DNA of 16,072 nucleotides from positions 1 through 16,072 of the forward strand of contig NZ_URHZ01000101.1 of NCBI RefSeq assembly GCF_900547735.1. Direction: 5' to 3'. Under the pieces are notes generated by a model, which made no database searches, was not told the origin of the DNA, and saw only the letters and a program-made list of their open reading frames with translations. Made by a program: the position numbers and the translations under genes. Position 1 is the first letter of the stretch. The number at the start of each line of letters is the position of its first letter. Origin of the DNA: an uncultured Clostridium sp. Lineage in GTDB: Bacteria; Bacillota; Clostridia; Lachnospirales; Lachnospiraceae. Positions 1-7,855 of the stretch are shown here, piece by piece.

Positions 1-26
1 TGCAAACCGGGACTGAAGACTCACAA

Positions 27-78
27 CCTCCCTCTCACCATCCCGAACCCCGACCTAACGGCGGGGTTCTCATTCCTC
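27..78 (-). repeat. Dispersed hairpin repeat, left copy (overlaps recU 3' end)
   Basis: This copy matches, in inverted orientation, a second copy at 16014-16066. They share an exact 19-bp core (CCTCCCTCTCACCATCCCG at 27-45, reverse complement at 16048-16066), then 8 of 10 identical bases, a 3-versus-4-base indel, and 18 of 20 identical bases. The centre of this copy is a hairpin: GAACCCCG (45-52) pairs perfectly with CGGGGTTC (62-69), and CC (54-55) with GG (60-61) extends the stem past one bulged base. The recU stop codon (70-72) lies inside the element, directly before the hairpin in the reading direction. No run of T follows, so it is not a canonical terminator. The similarity and hairpin are directly visible; calling it a member of a genome-wide family is inference. 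Confidence 0.75.
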
Positions 79-609
79 ATCTCTCATCTCTAAATCCCTC
101 TGGAGCGGTTCCAGATAATGCACGTAGATATCGCGGTAACTCCTGATTTTCCAGGATTTATCCAGCTCGTCATATGTAAAGCTCTTTCTTCCGCCCTCCT
201 GCATCCTCATCCAGAACCGGTTCAGTTCCCGGAAGGGGACATAGTACATCTCATCTTTTGCGGTAAAATAAAGGATGATGAAGGCGACGCCGCCCTGTTC
301 TTCGAATTCTTCCATGAAGGCAACCTGATGGGCGTGGACGTTCTGTAAGGGAAATGTCGACACCGCACACTCCTTGGCGTCAAAACAGACCGGCACCCCC
401 TGGACCACGCCGATATAGTCTACCGTGCTCTTCTGGTCAAAATAGGCCATTGTGATATGGCGGCTTTCCTTGTCGATGCTGACCGGCGTGATCGGGGTCG
501 GTATCTTCTGGATCAGAGCCAGCCGCTTTTCCCGGTAACTGTCGTTTGTATGATTGATGAGCTCCTCCAGCGTCGATCCGCGGAGGCCTCTTGTATTCCA
601 GGTTCCCAT
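70..609 (-). CDS. recU: Holliday junction resolvase RecU
   Basis: RecU cleaves Holliday junctions during homologous recombination and chromosome segregation in Firmicutes; older annotations call it penicillin-binding-protein-related factor A. The 179-residue protein starts GTWNTRGLRGSTLEELIN, the usual N-terminal motif. It carries the nuclease core around VDYIGV (Asp64) and CFDAKEC (Asp77, Lys79), followed by FPLQNVHAHQ (residues 86-95). As I recall, Bacillus subtilis has Glu rather than Asp in the E-x-K position, so Asp77 would be a conservative change. The start ATG follows AGGAG with 10-base spacing, and the rluC-like stop lies 16 bases upstream, so the two are probably co-transcribed. The last residues (EMRDEE) and the stop are encoded by 7-bp tandem repeats and by the dispersed repeat at the window edge. 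Length is slightly below the roughly 200 residues usual for the family. Identification is confident. Confidence 0.93.
   Translation of the reverse strand: MGTWNTRGLRGSTLEELINHTNDSYREKRLALIQKIPTPITPVSIDKESRHITMAYFDQKSTVDYIGVVQGVPVCFDAKECAVSTFPLQNVHAHQVAFMEEFEEQGGVAFIILYFTAKDEMYYVPFRELNRFWMRMQEGGRKSFTYDELDKSWKIRSYRDIYVHYLEPLQRDLEMRDEE
71..91 (-). repeat. 7-bp tandem repeat in the recU 3' end
   Basis: On the minus strand the end of recU reads AGAGATG, AGAGATG, AGGAATG, then AGAA: three heptads (85-91, 78-84, 71-77) running into the dispersed repeat. Seven is not a multiple of three, so loss or gain of a unit would change the reading frame and the C-terminal tail of RecU. The array is short and the third unit is imperfect. 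Confidence 0.6.
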
Positions 610-625
610 TCGTGTTATTCTCCTG

Positions 626-1600
626 CTATTGCTTTTTCTCCATCTCCGCCGTCATCGCGTCAAACTCCGCGGGCGGTTTTGCCGTGAATTCCCGGCCGTT
701 TAAGCCGGACAGCGGCTCCTCCATCCGTGACGGCATTACGAGCCTCCAGGCATGGAGCATCTGGGATTTGACTCCGTATTTTTCCTTCACTGCGGCGTTG
801 AGCCTCGGATCTCCGTATTTGTAATCTCCGGCGATCGGATGGCCGATGGAGGCCAGGTGCGCCCTGATCTGGTGGGAGCGCCCCGTGATCAGTTTTACCT
901 CTAAAAGTGTATGTTTACCGTCACTTAAAAGAGGACGGTACAGCGTCCTGATGGGCAGCGCGTCCTTCTCTTCGTGATTTAAAACCTTCACCTGGTTGGT
1001 CTTTTCATCTTTTTTCAGGAAACCGGAAATTTCCTTCGTCCCGACCACTTTTCCCTTTACGATACAGAGGTAGTATTTCCCGATGGCTCTCTCCTTAATG
1101 GCCTTCGACATGATTTGCAGGCCGGGCAGCGACTTGCCCGCTATGACAATGCCGCTGGTATTGCGGTCCAGCCGGTTGCAGACGGATGGGCGGAACTGGC
1201 GCATCTCCTCCCCGGTAAGCTGTCCGCTGTCCAAAAGGTAATCGATCAGATATTCCACCAGGGATTCGTCGCTGTCCTTCGCTTTCTGGGACAGCATGCC
1301 GGACGGTTTATTGATCAGGATAATATCATTGTCCTCGTAGACCACGTCCAGCTTCGTCTTCTTCACCTTCTGAATCTTTACTTCGGAAAATTTTCCGATC
1401 GTCTCGTCGGAAAGGAAGAGCTTCACCTCGTCGCCCTCGGAAAGCTTCTCCGATCCATCGCATTTTTTGCCGTTTAAGGTGATGTTTTTCTTTCTCAGCA
1501 TCTTGTAGATAAAACTTTTCCCCGCCAGATTCAGGTACTTGTAAAGCAATTTATCGAGCCTCTGCCCGGCTTCGTTTTTTGTTATTTTTACGACCTGCAT
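626..1600 (-). CDS. RluA/RluC-family rRNA pseudouridine synthase
   Basis: This enzyme isomerises specific uridines in 23S rRNA to pseudouridine. An N-terminal S4 RNA-binding domain (about residues 12-60, AGQRLDKLLYKYL onward) precedes the catalytic domain. The signature CNRLDRNTSGIVIAG contains the catalytic Asp145, with INKPSGML (residues 96-103) and GRSHQIRAHLASIGHPI as further family motifs. At 324 residues the length is normal for RluC/RluD types. The family cannot be resolved to an exact modified position from sequence alone, so no rlu letter is assigned. It lies 16 bases upstream of recU in the same direction. The start ATG at 1598-1600 has GGGGA about ten bases upstream. No clear promoter is seen in the 69-base gap before it, so it is probably transcribed from upstream. 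Confidence 0.93.
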   Translation of the reverse strand: MQVVKITKNEAGQRLDKLLYKYLNLAGKSFIYKMLRKKNITLNGKKCDGSEKLSEGDEVKLFLSDETIGKFSEVKIQKVKKTKLDVVYEDNDIILINKPSGMLSQKAKDSDESLVEYLIDYLLDSGQLTGEEMRQFRPSVCNRLDRNTSGIVIAGKSLPGLQIMSKAIKERAIGKYYLCIVKGKVVGTKEISGFLKKDEKTNQVKVLNHEEKDALPIRTLYRPLLSDGKHTLLEVKLITGRSHQIRAHLASIGHPIAGDYKYGDPRLNAAVKEKYGVKSQMLHAWRLVMPSRMEEPLSGLNGREFTAKPPAEFDAMTAEMEKKQ

Positions 1601-1669
1601 CCTCTTTATTTCCCCGTTTCGCTTCTTCTTGCTTTAACTGTATGCTTATGTATTCCCTGCCGCAGTTTC

Positions 1670-2245
1670 CTACATGCACAGGCTCTTCATCGTATTTACA
1701 GCGTACTCCACACTTCCGTCGTCTTCGTACTCGGAGGCCGGTTTCAGGCTCTTAAGCCTCTTATCAAACGTGCTCAGTTCTTTGGTGATCTTCATATTCG
1801 GATCCAGCCTCTGGGACACCAGGATATCATTTAACGATTTCTCGGCCTCCTGGATATTCACCTTGGGATTGATGCAGTAGGCATAGATGCCGGTCGGATG
1901 GACCGCTACGGCGTCCATCGGCAGCACATAGTCCTTTGTTGTCAGAACCATGTCGTAGAGCATCGGGAATTTTTCTTCATATACGGAATATTTCTCATAA
2001 AATTCCTTTGAGGGCGTTTTATACCTGATAATCGCCACCAGCGGTGAAGCCAGGTTCGCGGCAGGCAGCACCGTGACGACGGCCATGACGGTCAGAATAT
2101 TCTTAACCGACTGGCTGTCCGTAAAATAGCGGGCGGCAAGCTGCGCGATGATAAATGCGGCCAGAATGGATATCAGGAAAATATGCTTTCTCTTAAAACT
2201 GGTACGGTAGCCGTACTCTCCTTTTTTACTTTTCTTCACTTTCAT
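1670..2245 (-). CDS. Conserved-looking two-TM membrane protein of unknown function
   Basis: I do not recognise this 191-residue protein. A strongly basic N-terminus (KVKKSKKGEYGYRTSFKRK) is followed by two hydrophobic segments at about residues 21-41 and 49-73. A soluble C-terminal part of about 115 residues contains VLPMDAVAVHPTGIYAYCINPKV and a charged stretch. No catalytic motif is visible. The basic leader suggests that the N-terminus is cytoplasmic; with two crossings the C-terminal domain would also be cytoplasmic. Its first 20 bases overlap the end of the SDR gene, implying co-transcription. The start is ambiguous: GGAG lies one base before the ATG at 2243-2245, which is too close, but seven bases before a GTG at 2237-2239. 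GGAAG six bases before the ATG is the alternative site. The coding call is firm; the function is unknown. Confidence 0.8.
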   Translation of the reverse strand: MKVKKSKKGEYGYRTSFKRKHIFLISILAAFIIAQLAARYFTDSQSVKNILTVMAVVTVLPAANLASPLVAIIRYKTPSKEFYEKYSVYEEKFPMLYDMVLTTKDYVLPMDAVAVHPTGIYAYCINPKVNIQEAEKSLNDILVSQRLDPNMKITKELSTFDKRLKSLKPASEYEDDGSVEYAVNTMKSLCM

Positions 2246-3035
2246 TCTCCTCTTCCGGTTTCATCACCTGTTTTGGTGAAATGCATGACATAATTTTCAA
2301 AATAAGACTGTGCGGGACGGCCTTGCACATCAGACGGAAACCTTTCATCGCGATCCCGTAAACGGAGACCGGCTTTCCCATCAGACTGTCGCGCACCGCC
2401 AGCTTCACCACTTTCACCGGATCCGCCATGATCAGGCGCTTGTAGAGCGGAATTCGGCCCGTAGTCTCCGCTATATCGAAAAACTCGGTTTTCACGGGTC
2501 CCGGACATACAGCCGTAACATAGATGCCGCGGCCTTTAAGCTCTTCACCGAGGGCACGGCTGTAGCTTAAGACAAAAGCCTTGGTCGCCGCATAGACGGC
2601 AAAGCCGGGCTGCGGCAGGAAGGACGCCGAGGACGCATACTGGATAATGCGGCTGTTTTTGCTCATATAAGGCAGAACCATATGGGTGACGGCACAGAGT
2701 GCCTCGCAGTTTAAGCGCACCATCCCCGTCTCCTCGTTTAATGCAACGCTTCCGACGCTGCCTATCTTCCCGTAACCGGAGGCGTTCACCAGAATTTTGA
2801 CATCCGGCCGCTCCCTTTTAAGCGCCCCGGAAAGTTCGGAAAGCTGGGCCTCATCCGTGAGATCAATTGCAAATTTCTTAACCGGGACCGGAAGCTGCTT
2901 TTCCAGTTCCGTAAGCCGGTCCATTCTTCTGGCAACCAGCCAGATTTCTCCAAATCCGGCAAAACGATCCGCCAGCTGCACCGCAGTCTCCCGGCCCATG
3001 CCGGAGGAAGCTCCCGTTACTATTGCTATTTTCAT
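2226..3035 (-). CDS. SDR-family NAD(P)-dependent oxidoreductase
   Basis: A short-chain dehydrogenase/reductase: a single-domain Rossmann-fold cytosolic enzyme that oxidises or reduces an alcohol/carbonyl substrate with NAD(P)(H). The cofactor motif TGASSGMG (residues 7-14) and the catalytic YAATK (Tyr148, Lys152) are intact. The partner serine lies in QYASSASF, and VNASG replaces the usual NNAG. PGPVKTEF follows, as in classical SDRs. An Arg-Arg pair after the second strand (VARRMDR, residues 34-40) hints at NADP(H) preference, which is inference. The C-terminal segment with MADPVKVVKLAV resembles the DltE/YqjQ-type SDRs common in Firmicutes. The substrate cannot be predicted. The start ATG has AAGGTG seven bases upstream. 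The gene begins six bases after the ygiQ stop and its end overlaps the next gene, so it sits in the middle of an operon. Confidence 0.9.
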   Translation of the reverse strand: MKIAIVTGASSGMGRETAVQLADRFAGFGEIWLVARRMDRLTELEKQLPVPVKKFAIDLTDEAQLSELSGALKRERPDVKILVNASGYGKIGSVGSVALNEETGMVRLNCEALCAVTHMVLPYMSKNSRIIQYASSASFLPQPGFAVYAATKAFVLSYSRALGEELKGRGIYVTAVCPGPVKTEFFDIAETTGRIPLYKRLIMADPVKVVKLAVRDSLMGKPVSVYGIAMKGFRLMCKAVPHSLILKIMSCISPKQVMKPEEENESEEK

Positions 3036-3041
3036 TCAGTA

Positions 3042-4973
3042 TCACCTTCCTGATTTTTTATGCACATTCCTGATGGTCTTTTTCTTTACCGGTTTGGCTG
3101 CTTTTCCGTCCGGCCTTCTGTCGGCTCTTCCATCCGGCTTCCCATCTTCTTTTTTCCTGCCGTAATTCTGATATCCCGTCTGTCTCGGCCGGATCAGGCA
3201 CTTTTTATCAAAGCCGATGAGATCGGTTCTTCCGGCTGCCTTAAGAGCCTCCACGACCAGTTCATAGTTCTTGGGGTTCCTGTACTGGATCAGCGCTCTC
3301 TGCATTGCCTTCTCATGGGGATTGGTCGGCACATAGACCTTTTCCATCGTCCTCGGATCGTATCCTGTATAATACATGCAGGTGGAAAGCGTGGACGGCG
3401 TCGGATAGAAATCCTGCACCTGCTCCGGCATATAGCCCAGATCCCTCAGATATTCTGCCAGCTCCACCGCCTCCGTAAGCGTCGAACCGGGATGGGAGGA
3501 CATCAGATAAGGAACAAGAAACTGTTTCATCCCCAGCTTCTCATTCATCCTGGCGTACTCCTTCATAAACTGCCGGTATACGCTGTTCTCCGGTTTTCCC
3601 ATTCTCTTTAACACGTTGTCGGAAATATGCTCCGGGGCCACTTTTAGCTGACCGCTGACATGGTACTGGCACAGCTCCTTTAAAAAGGCATGTCCCGGAT
3701 CCGCCAGCAGATAGTCGAAACGGATGCCCGAGCGGATAAATACCTTCTTAACCTTCGGTATCTCCCGTAGTTTCCGAAGCAGCGCAATATAGTCGCTGTG
3801 ATCGGCATTTAAATTTTTACACGGTTGTGGAAACAGGCACTGTTTATTCGGACAGACTCCCGCTTTCATCTGTTTTTCGCAGGACGGGTGCCTGAAATTG
3901 GCCGTCGGCCCGCCCACGTCGTGGATATATCCCTTAAAGTCGGGTTCCTGTGTCAGAAGCTTTGCCTCCTCCACAATCGATTCATGGCTTCTCGTCTGTA
4001 CAATCCTTCCCTGATGAAAGGTCAGGGCGCAGAAACTGCAGCCGCCGAAACATCCGCGGTTGCTGATCAGGCTGAACTTGACCTCAGTGATGGCCGGGAT
4101 TCCCCCCGCCGCCTCATAGGAGGGATGGTAATTTCTCATATAAGGCAGGGCATAAACGTCGTCCATCTCCTCTTCACTGAGCGGTTTCGACGCCGGATTC
4201 TGGATCACGAAGAGGCGCTCCCCATATGGCTCCACCAGACGTTTGCCCGAAAAAGGATCCGTATTGCAGTACTGTGTATAAAAACTTTTCGCGTATTCTT
4301 TTTTATCCGCCGTCAGTTCTTTATAGGAGGGAAGCGACACCTCATCGTACACCGATGCCAGTGAATCGGCCTTATAGACCGTTCCGTCTATAAACGTAAT
4401 ATCCTTAATATCAATTCCGCTGTTAAGCGCATCGGCAATCTCGACAATGGAGCGTTCCCCCATCCCGTAGGAAAGCAGATCGGCCTGGGAATCCAGCAGT
4501 ATCGACCGTTTCATTTTCCCCGACCAGTAATCGTAGTGGGCAAGACGCCTTAAGCTGGCCTCGATTCCGCCGATGATAATCGGTTTCTTGGATATGGAAC
4601 GTATCAGGTTGCAGTAGACAACCGTGGCGTAATCGGGTCTTTTGCCCATCTCGCCGCCCGGAGTATAAGAATCCTTTGCGCGTCTTTTCTTGGAAACGGA
4701 ATAATGGTTCACCATGGAATCCATATTGCCGGCCGAAACAATGTATCCCAGCCTCGGCTCTCCCAGAATCCGGACACTGTCTGCGTCCTTCCAGTCCGGC
4801 TGGGCGATAATTCCCACCCTGTAACCGTGTGATTCCAGGATACGGCTGATAATGGCATGGCCAAAGGACGGGTGATCCACGTAGGCGTCACCCGTCACAT
4901 AGATAAAATCGCACTCTTCCCAGCCGCGTTTTTCCATATCTGCCCTTGAAATCGGTAAATAATCATGTATCAT
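3042..4973 (-). CDS. ygiQ: YgiQ-family radical SAM protein
   Basis: A member of the UPF0313/YgiQ radical SAM family, whose reaction is, as far as I know, not established. The protein has an N-terminal cobalamin-binding-like region (DAYVDHPSFGHAIISRILESHGY, family-typical), the PIIIGGIEASLRRLAHYDYW motif (residues 132-151) and the radical SAM cluster CFGGCSFC (Cys309, Cys313, Cys316 when numbered from the upstream GTG). The SAM-binding core follows. An extra Cys-rich stretch (about residues 360-390, several CxxxxC pairs ending in CLFPQPCKNL) is typical of the family. The lysine/arginine-rich tail after about residue 610 looks disordered. The frame opens with GTG at 4974-4976, then ATG at 4971-4973. 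GGAG is eight bases before the ATG and five before the GTG, so I chose the ATG. It lies 14 bases after the HAD gene. Confidence 0.92.
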   Translation of the reverse strand: MIHDYLPISRADMEKRGWEECDFIYVTGDAYVDHPSFGHAIISRILESHGYRVGIIAQPDWKDADSVRILGEPRLGYIVSAGNMDSMVNHYSVSKKRRAKDSYTPGGEMGKRPDYATVVYCNLIRSISKKPIIIGGIEASLRRLAHYDYWSGKMKRSILLDSQADLLSYGMGERSIVEIADALNSGIDIKDITFIDGTVYKADSLASVYDEVSLPSYKELTADKKEYAKSFYTQYCNTDPFSGKRLVEPYGERLFVIQNPASKPLSEEEMDDVYALPYMRNYHPSYEAAGGIPAITEVKFSLISNRGCFGGCSFCALTFHQGRIVQTRSHESIVEEAKLLTQEPDFKGYIHDVGGPTANFRHPSCEKQMKAGVCPNKQCLFPQPCKNLNADHSDYIALLRKLREIPKVKKVFIRSGIRFDYLLADPGHAFLKELCQYHVSGQLKVAPEHISDNVLKRMGKPENSVYRQFMKEYARMNEKLGMKQFLVPYLMSSHPGSTLTEAVELAEYLRDLGYMPEQVQDFYPTPSTLSTCMYYTGYDPRTMEKVYVPTNPHEKAMQRALIQYRNPKNYELVVEALKAAGRTDLIGFDKKCLIRPRQTGYQNYGRKKEDGKPDGRADRRPDGKAAKPVKKKTIRNVHKKSGR

Positions 4974-4987
4974 CACATTTTCTCCAA

Positions 4988-5665
4988 TTATCTGTCTGCC
5001 TGTGTTTTTAACGTTTCCCTCATAAGCAGTTCCTCATAGTCTTTTATGTAATAGTCCGCCATGGACTGTTTTTCCTGGGTTAAATCGAGTGAAAATTCAT
5101 CCTCCACCGCGCAGACCGTCATGCCGGCCCTCTTGCCCGCCAGAATTCCGGCCGGAATATCCTCAAATACAAGGCACTGCAGGGGATTCACCTTCAGGGT
5201 GTCCGATACCTTCAGATAAATGTCGGGCGCAGGTTTCCCGGCGGCAACCTCGCAGGCCGTCGTCACCACGTCAAAATACGGCTCCACCTTTAAAGAGCCA
5301 AGCACCGCATCCACCATATCCCGTCCGTTGCTGGTGGCGATTCCAAGCTTGAAACCGCGTCCGCGCAGTTCCTTCAGAAACGCCTTTGCACCCGGTTTGA
5401 GCGGCACTTCATGGCGGTATTTGTCTATGGACATCTTAACCCAGATATCCTTAATCTCATCGAGTTCCATCGGCAGTGTAAAGCGCTCCTTAAAATAGGC
5501 GGCCGTCTCCGAAAAACTCATCCCCTCGATGGCTCTCTGCAGATCGTCGGGGCAGCCGTAGCCGAAACGCCCCAGAAATTCGATGTCAATCGCCTTCCAC
5601 ATCCACATGGAATCCACCAGCGTCCCATCTAAATCAAATATTGCCGCTTTTTTCCCTTCTAACAT
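4988..5665 (-). CDS. HAD-family phosphatase/phosphoglucomutase-like hydrolase
   Basis: A haloacid dehalogenase superfamily enzyme of the beta-phosphoglucomutase-like subgroup. Motif I is IFDLDGTLVDS with nucleophile Asp11 and acid/base Asp13. Motif II threonine/serine lies in GIATSNGRDM, motif III lysine in AAGKPAPDIYL, and motif IV in VFEDIPAGILAGKRAGM. The cap domain lies between motifs I and II (C1 type, about residues 17-85), as in small-metabolite phosphatases. At 225 residues it has normal length. The substrate is not predictable; sugar phosphates are usual for this subgroup. The start ATG has AAAGGAG ten bases upstream. It sits between the RsuA-like synthase (35-base gap) and ygiQ (14 bases) in one transcription direction. 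Confidence 0.9.
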   Translation of the reverse strand: MLEGKKAAIFDLDGTLVDSMWMWKAIDIEFLGRFGYGCPDDLQRAIEGMSFSETAAYFKERFTLPMELDEIKDIWVKMSIDKYRHEVPLKPGAKAFLKELRGRGFKLGIATSNGRDMVDAVLGSLKVEPYFDVVTTACEVAAGKPAPDIYLKVSDTLKVNPLQCLVFEDIPAGILAGKRAGMTVCAVEDEFSLDLTQEKQSMADYYIKDYEELLMRETLKTQADR

Positions 5666-5700
5666 CTGTATACAGCTCCTTTTCGTTCATTCTCCGCCGC

Positions 5701-6435
5701 TCAGCTCTTTCTAAGCGCCTTTAATTCCTCTGCGGTCAACGGACGGCTCTCTCCCGGTTCCAGTAACGGATCCAGCATCAGCGGACCCATGGAAAGGCGT
5801 TTCAAAAAGACAACCTGTCCTCCGGCTGCCTCGAACATTCTCTTAACCTGATGAAACTTTCCCTCATGGATCGTGAGCCTGGCCTCACAGACCGGTTCCC
5901 CGTCCTCTTCATAAGAAGATTCTATCAGAAGTTCTGCCGGAAGTACAGTGGTTTGGTCTGCCAGCGTAATCCCGTTCTTGAAGGCCTCGGTAACGTCTTC
6001 CCTCAGTTTTCCCTTAACCTTTGCAAAATAAACCTTGTCCACATGCTTTTTCGGTGACAGGAGTTCGTGGGCCAGATTACCGTCATTTGTGATCAGCAGA
6101 AGGCCCTCCGTATCGATGTCCAGCCGTCCGACCGGAAAGAGGTCCTTCCTCTTCGCATCCCCTATCAGGGAAATAACGGTGGGATGCAGGTTGTCCTCGG
6201 TCGCGGATACGACGCCCTGGGGTTTATTAAGCATAAAATATTCGACGGAAGAGAAAGCCACTTCCTCCCCGTCCATACAAACGGACACGGCAGCCGGGTC
6301 AAATTTATAATCGGATTCCCGGCAGACTGCGCCGTCCACCAGCACGCGCCCCTTGCGGATTGCCTCCTTCACCTGGCTTCTGGTTCCTTTTTTCATCTCC
6401 GCCAAAAACTTGTCAAGCCTGATTGTCCTGGCCAT
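5701..6435 (-). CDS. RsuA/RluB/E/F-family rRNA pseudouridine synthase
   Basis: It isomerises a specific uridine in rRNA; in this family RsuA acts on 16S U516 and RluB/E/F on 23S. An N-terminal S4 domain (MARTIRLDKFLAEM to about residue 48) precedes the catalytic domain with MLNKPQGVVSA (68-78) and the signature PVGRLDIDTEGLLLITNDG, where Asp106 is the expected catalytic aspartate. The motif HEGKFHQVKRMFEAAG in the C-terminal part is classic for the family, and the overall build best fits RsuA. The frame is open five codons further upstream, to 6450. I chose the ATG at 6433-6435 because GGAGGT lies seven bases before it. That start overlaps the stop of the rsmF-like gene as TGATG, a common translational-coupling arrangement. 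244 residues. Confidence 0.93.
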   Translation of the reverse strand: MARTIRLDKFLAEMKKGTRSQVKEAIRKGRVLVDGAVCRESDYKFDPAAVSVCMDGEEVAFSSVEYFMLNKPQGVVSATEDNLHPTVISLIGDAKRKDLFPVGRLDIDTEGLLLITNDGNLAHELLSPKKHVDKVYFAKVKGKLREDVTEAFKNGITLADQTTVLPAELLIESSYEEDGEPVCEARLTIHEGKFHQVKRMFEAAGGQVVFLKRLSMGPLMLDPLLEPGESRPLTAEELKALRKS

Positions 6436-7832
6436 CACTGCCACCTCCATCCCGGATAATATTTATTCTTGAGAATGCCGCCCTGGCGTTTGGCAAAGCC
6501 CAGAGGCCAGCCGTCCACACAGACCAGGCACCAGCCCTTTCCGCCTGTGACCTCATCCTCCGTAAGCTGGACCGTCTCTCCCTTCAGATAGCGGATTACC
6601 CGCTCATCCTCCGAGGCCATATGAAAGCTGTCCTTAAACTGCTCTGCCTTCAGGAACATGGCAAGCGCCTGGGACGGTTCAAAACGGCCTTTTTTCAGTT
6701 CTCCCAGCAGAAGGCCTGTCCTCAGATAGCGGACATTCTTTAAATACGCCTTCCCCTTCCCCGAAAAGGGCTCCGGCAGATAATATACCGTATCGCCGAC
6801 CTGATACAGGCGTTCCGGTTCCCAGTCCGCCTTTGTCATATAGAGAAAATCACGGACCGGTTCCAGCTCTTTCGGCCATCCTTTTCCTCCCGGAGCGGAT
6901 ATTTTTTCCGTTCGTCCGGCACCGGCCGGCAAATCCTCTTCCCCATCCTTCTTAAGGAGGGAGATAAAATGGCCTTCCCCGCGGATTTTATGAGGAAACA
7001 GCCTTACACACTCCGGAATCCCAAAGCCCGGCGCAAATCCTTCCCGCTTTTCAAGCGGCACCGGATGCATATCGCCGTGTTCGCTCAACAGGCGCCGGAT
7101 GGTTCCCTCATTTTCCCTCTCATCAAAGGTACAGGTTGAGTAAAGGAGCATCCCGCCGGGACGCAGCATCTTAACGGCCTCCGTGACAATCCCATACTGG
7201 ATTTCGCTGTAATAATCAGGCCCCTTCTCTCTGTAGCTCTTAACCATATCGCTGTCGCGCCGGAACATTCCCTCGCCGGAACAGGGGGCGTCAATCAGAA
7301 TCTTGTCGAAAAATTCCCCAAACCGCATCGAAAGCTTCTCCGGCGTCTCGCTGGAGACACAGATATTCCCGGCTCCAAACAGTTCCAGGTTCTTGAGCAG
7401 TGCCTTCGCCCTGGAATTGCTGATATCGTTGGAAAAAAGTAGCCCCCGGCCCATCAGCTTCGCGGCCAGTTCCGTACTCTTCCCCCCGGGAGCCGCACAG
7501 AGGTCCAGGACGCGGTCCCCCGGTGTGACCGGCAGAAGCGACGCCGGTGTCATGGCGCTCGGTTCCTGCAGATAGTAAAGGCCGGCATAGTACCACGGAT
7601 GCCTGGCCGGCTTTAACTCCTTATTATAGTAGAAACCGTTGTCAATCCAGGGAACCGGCAAAAGATCCCAGCCGCAGGCCGCGGCAAATTCCCCGGGCGG
7701 ACATTTAAGCCGGTTGACCCTCAGCCCATAGTGGGGAGGCTCCGAAAAACAGGCCAGATAATCCTCAAATTCGTCTTTTAAAAGGCCTCTCATCTTTTCC
7801 AGAAAATCAGCCGGAAGTTCTCTGTAGTCCAA
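6435..7832 (-). CDS. rsmF: RsmF/RsmB-like rRNA cytosine-C5 methyltransferase (NOL1/NOP2/Sun family)
   Basis: A SAM-dependent RNA m5C methyltransferase, probably of 16S rRNA. The SAM-binding motif VLDLCAAPGGKST and the two catalytic cysteines are present: DAPCSGEGMF (motif IV) and YSTCTFDERENE (motif VI), Cys184 and Cys234 from the chosen start. The C-terminal region beyond about residue 310, including LYQVGDTVYYLPEP, matches the extra RNA-binding domain typical of RsmF-type proteins in Firmicutes. The frame stays open to a GTG at 7851-7853, which has no ribosome binding site. AAAGGAG lies eight bases upstream of an in-frame TTG at 7830-7832, giving M-DYRELPADF and 465 residues, which I prefer. 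The gene follows the M23 peptidase by 23 bases and its stop overlaps the next start. Its exact target base is inferred from the family only. Confidence 0.9.
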   Translation of the reverse strand: MDYRELPADFLEKMRGLLKDEFEDYLACFSEPPHYGLRVNRLKCPPGEFAAACGWDLLPVPWIDNGFYYNKELKPARHPWYYAGLYYLQEPSAMTPASLLPVTPGDRVLDLCAAPGGKSTELAAKLMGRGLLFSNDISNSRAKALLKNLELFGAGNICVSSETPEKLSMRFGEFFDKILIDAPCSGEGMFRRDSDMVKSYREKGPDYYSEIQYGIVTEAVKMLRPGGMLLYSTCTFDERENEGTIRRLLSEHGDMHPVPLEKREGFAPGFGIPECVRLFPHKIRGEGHFISLLKKDGEEDLPAGAGRTEKISAPGGKGWPKELEPVRDFLYMTKADWEPERLYQVGDTVYYLPEPFSGKGKAYLKNVRYLRTGLLLGELKKGRFEPSQALAMFLKAEQFKDSFHMASEDERVIRYLKGETVQLTEDEVTGGKGWCLVCVDGWPLGFAKRQGGILKNKYYPGWRWQ

Positions 7833-7855
7833 TTTGCAATCTCCTTTATTCACTG

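Noticed and set aside
45..69. Left repeat hairpin as the recU terminator
   Set aside because: The stem is strong but no T run follows (GGGATGG), so it is not a standard intrinsic terminator.
3060..3611. 183-codon plus-strand open frame opposite ygiQ
   Set aside because: It mirrors the ygiQ coding frame and has a histidine/arginine/leucine-rich shadow composition with no family features.
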